A stretch of 64,000 bases of DNA from Niastella koreensis GR20-10 (GTDB lineage Bacteria; Bacteroidota; Bacteroidia; Chitinophagales; Chitinophagaceae). The DNA lies in the NCBI RefSeq assembly GCF_000246855.1, contig NC_016609.1, forward strand, positions 5,282,744 through 5,346,743, in the 5' to 3' direction. Positions 60,273 through 64,000 of this stretch are shown piece by piece; the first letter of the stretch is position 1; each line of letters opens with the position of its first letter. The notes beneath the pieces are model-generated. The model searched no databases and had not been told where the DNA came from. It was given only the letters and a program-made list of their open reading frames with translations. Both the position numbers and the translations under genes were made by a program.

Positions 60273-60959
60273 CTATTTCTGAATAAGACCGGCAATAATA
60301 TTTATGATGAGCGCGACAATGGTAGTATTAAATAAAAATGAAATAAGGCCATGTACCAATACCAGGCGCCTGATAATGCCAGACGATACCGTTACATCGG
60401 AGACCTGGAAAGTCATCCCGATCACAAAGGAAAAGTAAGCGAAATCAAAATAATCGGGCCGCTTCTCATTGGGAAAATCCAAACCGCCCCTGTGCTCTTT
60501 ATCAACTTCATCTTCCTTTTTGCCGGAATAAAAAAGGTGGGCATAACGGATAGTAAAAATAGTATGGATCAATACCCAGGAGCAGGTGACTGAAGAAATG
60601 AAAAGCACCATATGATAGTAATAGCCTTTTTGCCCCGGAGTAGGCAATGCGCGTAACAGTAATACAATGGCCACCAGGCTTACGAATGAGGCCACCAGCA
60701 GGATAAAAAAGGTGAGCAGCCGGCTGAGATCCTGATTTTTTGCTATGATGGTTATTTCCTGTGGATGGGCAGTAGACATAATAGACCAGGATATAACCAG
60801 GTCTATGAGGCAAAAGCAAACCCAGGCACTCATAAACTGAACCGGGATAGTGTCGCCCCGCATAAGAAAAAAAACAACTATTGCCACTGCCAGTGAAATA
60901 ATCAACTTGAAAATAGACGGCAGCTTATGAAGATTGTGGATCAATTTGCTTTCGTTCAT
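60273..60959 (-). CDS. DUF1345 membrane protein
   Basis: The protein has 228 residues with five membrane segments (about 15-33, 40-60, 81-103, 117-135, 174-222 region). The segment RPDYFDFAYFSFVIGMTFQVSDV and the end VHGLISFLFNTTIVALIINI are the hallmark of DUF1345 proteins, small inner-membrane proteins of unknown role. No operon partners. A TACATTTG sequence at 60964-60971 would be a perfect -7 element, but it lies too close to the ATG to be certain. Confidence 0.88.
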   Translation of the reverse strand: MNESKLIHNLHKLPSIFKLIISLAVAIVVFFLMRGDTIPVQFMSAWVCFCLIDLVISWSIMSTAHPQEITIIAKNQDLSRLLTFFILLVASFVSLVAIVLLLRALPTPGQKGYYYHMVLFISSVTCSWVLIHTIFTIRYAHLFYSGKKEDEVDKEHRGGLDFPNEKRPDYFDFAYFSFVIGMTFQVSDVTVSSGIIRRLVLVHGLISFLFNTTIVALIINIIAGLIQK

Positions 60960-61020
60960 GTAACAAATGTAAGGAAAGTCTGAACTGGGATTTATGGGAT
61001 GGGTTAGATAGCCGAAGCAA

Positions 61021-61064
61021 AAAAGGTAAGCCGTCCGCCAGCTGGCGGATGACTCACCTTTTTA
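61021..61064 (-). terminator. Strong terminator after the second susD-like gene
   Basis: On the minus strand AAAAAGGTGAG pairs with CTTACCTTTTT around the perfect palindrome TCCGCCAGCTGGCGGA (61035-61050), then a T run follows. It lies 20 bp after the stop at 61085. Confidence 0.85.
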
Positions 61065-61084
61065 TTCGTTAATGCGTTTATTAT

Positions 61085-63115
61085 TTATGACTGTGGCAAT
61101 CCATAGCCGTTGGAGACTTTCCCTTTTGAATTACTGATCGTTTCGGTTGGAATTGGCCAGTAGTACCTGGGCGGGTCATTGGGGCTGGTCACTCCCGACA
61201 AAATATTCCGGTCGTAGGCGGCAATAGTAGCGGCAGAGCTGGTTAAATTAATACCCCAATTGGTTTTTGTATACCCCTGGGTTACCAGGGTAGCTGCAGT
61301 GGTTGCATCTATATTTGTAAATAAGCCTACTATGGCCAGGTTATGCGCGGTACCTTTTACATATTGAGTGTAATTATATTGACCCCGCCAGCCTGGGTAA
61401 AGCTCCGGCCGGGTGCTGTCGGTCACATCATAAGTCAATGGGTTGGCCAGGGTAACCATTTTTGTATAAATATAGTTGGCGATCGTATTACCATTTGGGA
61501 ATGTATGGTAGCCCTGGCTTTTGAGATCGTTGATCATGGTAGTCATGTCTGCGCGAACCGCCAATGCTTTTTCATCATACTTGCCCGAACGGATCATATC
61601 CCAGCGGCGGGTTCCTTCACCCAACAGTTCCAGTTTACGTTCCTGCATTACGGCTTCTTTCAAGGCATCGCCGGTTAACCCGCTTATGTTATGGTTGGTA
61701 TTGCCAAACGCCCGTTGTCTGATCTGGTTCACTAACGTAATGGCGGCCGCACTTTGGCCTAACTCCGCTTTCACTTCAGCCGATAGCAGGATCACATCGG
61801 CCATCCGCAGGATCGGCCAGTCCATACCCGAGTTTCTTTGAGCCGACTGGTAGGGCGGGCTCATCCGGTTCTCGTCCCACTTGTTGGTGGCAATGCCGCC
61901 GGTGCTTTTATTGCCCGGGGTAAACGACAATATTTTTTCATTTCCATCGCCATTGCTTCCGGTAACGGTTACACTGGCATCCCGTCTTTTATCGCCATTT
62001 TCAAATTCGCCGTAGTAAACAGTGGGAATGATCCGCAACGCGCCAAACGTTTTTGTTGGAGCGGCATTGGCGCTGCCACCATCTGATGGCCGGCCAAATG
62101 CATAAGGATATTCGCTGGTGGTTGCCTGTACCCCGCCCTGGATGTTGCCCAGTTGGAACAAAGACTCCGGACTCACTGCCCTGTCTGCAAAATACTGGAA
62201 ATGCTTTTGAAAGGGATTGTTCGATGTCGCTCTTCCGTCGGTAGTAATTAAACCTGAAGAACCTTTATTGTCCATAGCGGCCTGCAAATACTGATCGGCT
62301 ATATTGTAATAAGTGAGGTAATCCGTACGCCGGGCATATACACAGCCATATTGTTCAGCACCTTTTTTTGTAAATGCCACATTTCCATATAAACCATCCA
62401 CATCGGTACGAATGGTTTGATAGCCGCCTGAAAACAGCGCCAGTTCCCCAATCAGGGCGTCGCAGAATGTTCTCGACATCCGTTCGGCATTTATTCCCCC
62501 CTCGCCTATTTTGTACATCAGGGGTTCAACACTTTTAAGATCAGCGATCAGGCTATCGTAGATAGCAAACCGGGAAGTCAAAGTATAGTCCGCAACAGTG
62601 GTGTTTTCGTAACCATAAGGAACGTCGCCAAAATGTTTTATCAGATCAAAATAACACATTGCCTTTATAGTCATAGCCTCGCCGTACAGCTGCGTCCAGT
62701 CGGTAGCTTTACCGCCTGCCACGTCTGCCTGATAAGCTGCCTTTGCCTTAATAAGGCCGGCGACTTTGGCTGCACGGGCCAATGTGGCATACAAACCATT
62801 AAATCCACCGGAAACAGCGTTTATAGGTAACTGGTCAGACCTGCCAATGGCATTCAGGTTATTACTGGAACCATCCTCGGGATACATTTCGGCATCCGAA
62901 CCAATGGGATCGTTCCATCTGTAAGTTCCCATAATACAATTCTGCCGGTAGTTGGCATAACACCACGAAAGCGTTTTAAAAGTTTCAGATGGCGAGGTGG
63001 TTACAAAAGCATCGTCTACATTGGAAGGAGAAGAGGTATCCAACCAACTTTTTTTGCATTGGGTAAACGCAATGCACAACGTAACTGGTAATATATAGAT
63101 TAATAACTTTTTCAT
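61085..63115 (-). CDS. SusD/RagB-family nutrient-binding lipoprotein (second pair)
   Basis: The protein has 676 residues. The lipobox CIAFTQC gives Cys20. SusD landmarks are present: LYGEAMTIKAMCYFDLIKHFGDVPYGYE, the MDWPILRMADVILLSAEVKAELGQ motif, then VNQIRQRAFGN and EAVMQERKLELLGEGTRRWDMIRSGKY. It binds a polymer-derived ligand over the SusC channel. It follows the SusC gene by 17 bp. Ligand unknown; no enzyme gene is adjacent in the window. Confidence 0.94.
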   Translation of the reverse strand: MKKLLIYILPVTLCIAFTQCKKSWLDTSSPSNVDDAFVTTSPSETFKTLSWCYANYRQNCIMGTYRWNDPIGSDAEMYPEDGSSNNLNAIGRSDQLPINAVSGGFNGLYATLARAAKVAGLIKAKAAYQADVAGGKATDWTQLYGEAMTIKAMCYFDLIKHFGDVPYGYENTTVADYTLTSRFAIYDSLIADLKSVEPLMYKIGEGGINAERMSRTFCDALIGELALFSGGYQTIRTDVDGLYGNVAFTKKGAEQYGCVYARRTDYLTYYNIADQYLQAAMDNKGSSGLITTDGRATSNNPFQKHFQYFADRAVSPESLFQLGNIQGGVQATTSEYPYAFGRPSDGGSANAAPTKTFGALRIIPTVYYGEFENGDKRRDASVTVTGSNGDGNEKILSFTPGNKSTGGIATNKWDENRMSPPYQSAQRNSGMDWPILRMADVILLSAEVKAELGQSAAAITLVNQIRQRAFGNTNHNISGLTGDALKEAVMQERKLELLGEGTRRWDMIRSGKYDEKALAVRADMTTMINDLKSQGYHTFPNGNTIANYIYTKMVTLANPLTYDVTDSTRPELYPGWRGQYNYTQYVKGTAHNLAIVGLFTNIDATTAATLVTQGYTKTNWGINLTSSAATIAAYDRNILSGVTSPNDPPRYYWPIPTETISNSKGKVSNGYGLPQS

Positions 63116-63132
63116 TTTTGCGCTTTTAATGG

Positions 63133-64000
63133 TTAGAAACTAAGATTTACACCAACAACATATGAACGTGGCCGGGGGTATGCGCCAAAATCAAATCCAA
63201 CAGTGGGATAGATAGCGCTGTTGTGGTTAGGATCTACGTTTACTTCAGGATCGAGCCCGGAATAGCTGGTAAGTGTAAACACATTATAGATGCTGCCATA
63301 AATACGCAGATTACTGATCTTCGCTTTAGACACGATAGATTTGGGCAGGGTGTACCCCAGCATCAGGGTGTTCAAACGTAAAAATGAACCGTCCTCGATA
63401 CCCAGTGTGGAGGTAACGCCTACCTCATTATAAGCCAATGGTAATTTAGCATTGGCGTTGGCGGCATTCAACTGATCGGGGGTAGTGAGTTTTACCAGTT
63501 GTCCGTTCTGCACATCGTATATTTTATAAGCGTCTTTAAGTATTGCCAGGTGGTTTTCATAAACGCCAGCCTCTTTGGGACCATATAACGAAGCCAGTTT
63601 ATTGGCGTTATAGATCTGGTTGCCATAGCTCCAGTTAAAGTACATGCCCAGATCAAAACCTTTATACGAAGCGCTTATATTGAACCCGCCGGTATGAATG
63701 GGAGTCATATTCCCAATAACAGCTACATCGTTCCCATCAATAACACCGTTACTATCCAGGTCCCTGAATTTTGGCAAACCGGGATAGGCAGTTTGATTAG
63801 GCACACCATGCACCACACCAATGGCAGTACCATTGTTAGGAATACCCTTTTTTAAGGTATAGGTACCGTTGTTATAATCAAAATCATTAGTTGTATAAAA
63901 ACCATCGTACCGAAGGCCACGCACCAGACCAACCGGGTGCCCCTGTTGCAGCACATAATCCAGCGCCGGATATTGTTGCGTACCAGACCAGGCGGAAGTA
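63133..64000 (-). CDS. SusC-type TonB-dependent receptor, C-terminal part (cut by window edge)
   Basis: The minus strand is open from 64000 to the stop at 63133, about 288 residues. Typical SusC C-terminal blocks are seen: GLPKFRDLDSNGVIDGNDVAVIGNMTPIHTGGFNISASYKGFDLGMYFNW, DGSFLRLNTLMLGYTLPKS, SNLRIYGSIYNVFTLTSYSGLDPEV and the last strand SYVVGVNLSF. The N-terminal plug and any STN domain lie outside the window, so its mode of regulation is unknown. It pairs with the SusD gene 17 bp downstream. Confidence 0.95.
   Translation of the reverse strand, partial: TSAWSGTQQYPALDYVLQQGHPVGLVRGLRYDGFYTTNDFDYNNGTYTLKKGIPNNGTAIGVVHGVPNQTAYPGLPKFRDLDSNGVIDGNDVAVIGNMTPIHTGGFNISASYKGFDLGMYFNWSYGNQIYNANKLASLYGPKEAGVYENHLAILKDAYKIYDVQNGQLVKLTTPDQLNAANANAKLPLAYNEVGVTSTLGIEDGSFLRLNTLMLGYTLPKSIVSKAKISNLRIYGSIYNVFTLTSYSGLDPEVNVDPNHNSAIYPTVGFDFGAYPRPRSYVVGVNLSF

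Noticed and set aside
60964..60971. TACATTTG, exact -7 consensus upstream of DUF1345
   Set aside because: It is only 5 bp from the ATG, so transcription would start inside the gene. Kept only as a remark.

Overview
The window looks like a chromosomal segment from a Bacteroidota bacterium, most likely of the Chitinophagaceae (Niastella/Chitinophaga type). This rests on gene content: two SusC/SusD pairs, an ECF sigma/FecR anti-sigma/STN-SusC cascade, DUF4249 and PepSY-like proteins, LytS/LytTR two-component pairs, CarboxypepD-reg TonB-dependent receptors, three exact TAnnTTTG promoter -7 elements, and mostly no Shine-Dalgarno sequence. No tRNA, rRNA, CRISPR array, integrase or transposase was seen. 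Species assignment is inference.

Layout. 1-5.3 kb holds general functions: a GH13 amylase cut by the window edge, a GT39 glycosyltransferase, a 2OG-Fe(II) oxygenase, a Nudix hydrolase and a small secreted protein. 5.3-32.5 kb is a dense envelope-signalling region. It has four outer-membrane barrels, three two-component systems (one OmpR-type, two LytS/LytTR), two paralogous YncE-like YVTN propellers each next to a TonB-dependent receptor, a beta-helix lipoprotein, a propeller lipoprotein, a PepSY-like protein and a complete RND tripartite efflux pump. The 18.6-29.9 kb part is a single-strand run of eight genes: TolC-like, adaptor, RND pump, YncE, TonB receptor, DUF4249, LytS, LytTR. It puts export, import and sensing parts in one transcription direction and is the best candidate for an undescribed functional unit.

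32.7-44.1 kb has a PAP2 phosphatase and then a long minus-strand run. An AraC regulator leads, followed by an EmrAB-TolC-type pump, Mug DNA glycosylase, SucA, a GNAT acetyltransferase and an acetolactate synthase large subunit without its small subunit. 44.3-52.2 kb is a SusCD system under ECF sigma/FecR control. 52.3-56.3 kb has a CoA-transferase, two YceI proteins and a porin-like barrel. 56.4-61 kb has an aldo/keto reductase, a ScyD/ScyE-type propeller, a histidine-kinase remnant, a second propeller lipoprotein of the 6.4-kb family and a DUF1345 membrane protein. 61-64 kb is a second SusD/SusC pair, with SusC cut by the window edge.

The most unusual non-gene signal is a set of short degenerate tandem repeats, mostly of 7-nt period. 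They sit at gene boundaries and in two places run into coding sequence: the signal peptide of the 6406 lipoprotein and a linker of FecR. Palindromic elements of the type TCCGCCAGCTGGCGGA and CCCGATAGCTATCGGG are also scattered between genes.

Where the longest open frame starts before a signal peptide, a promoter or the neighbouring stop codon, an internal start was chosen and the reason is given. All functions are assigned from visible motifs and family knowledge. No database search was run.
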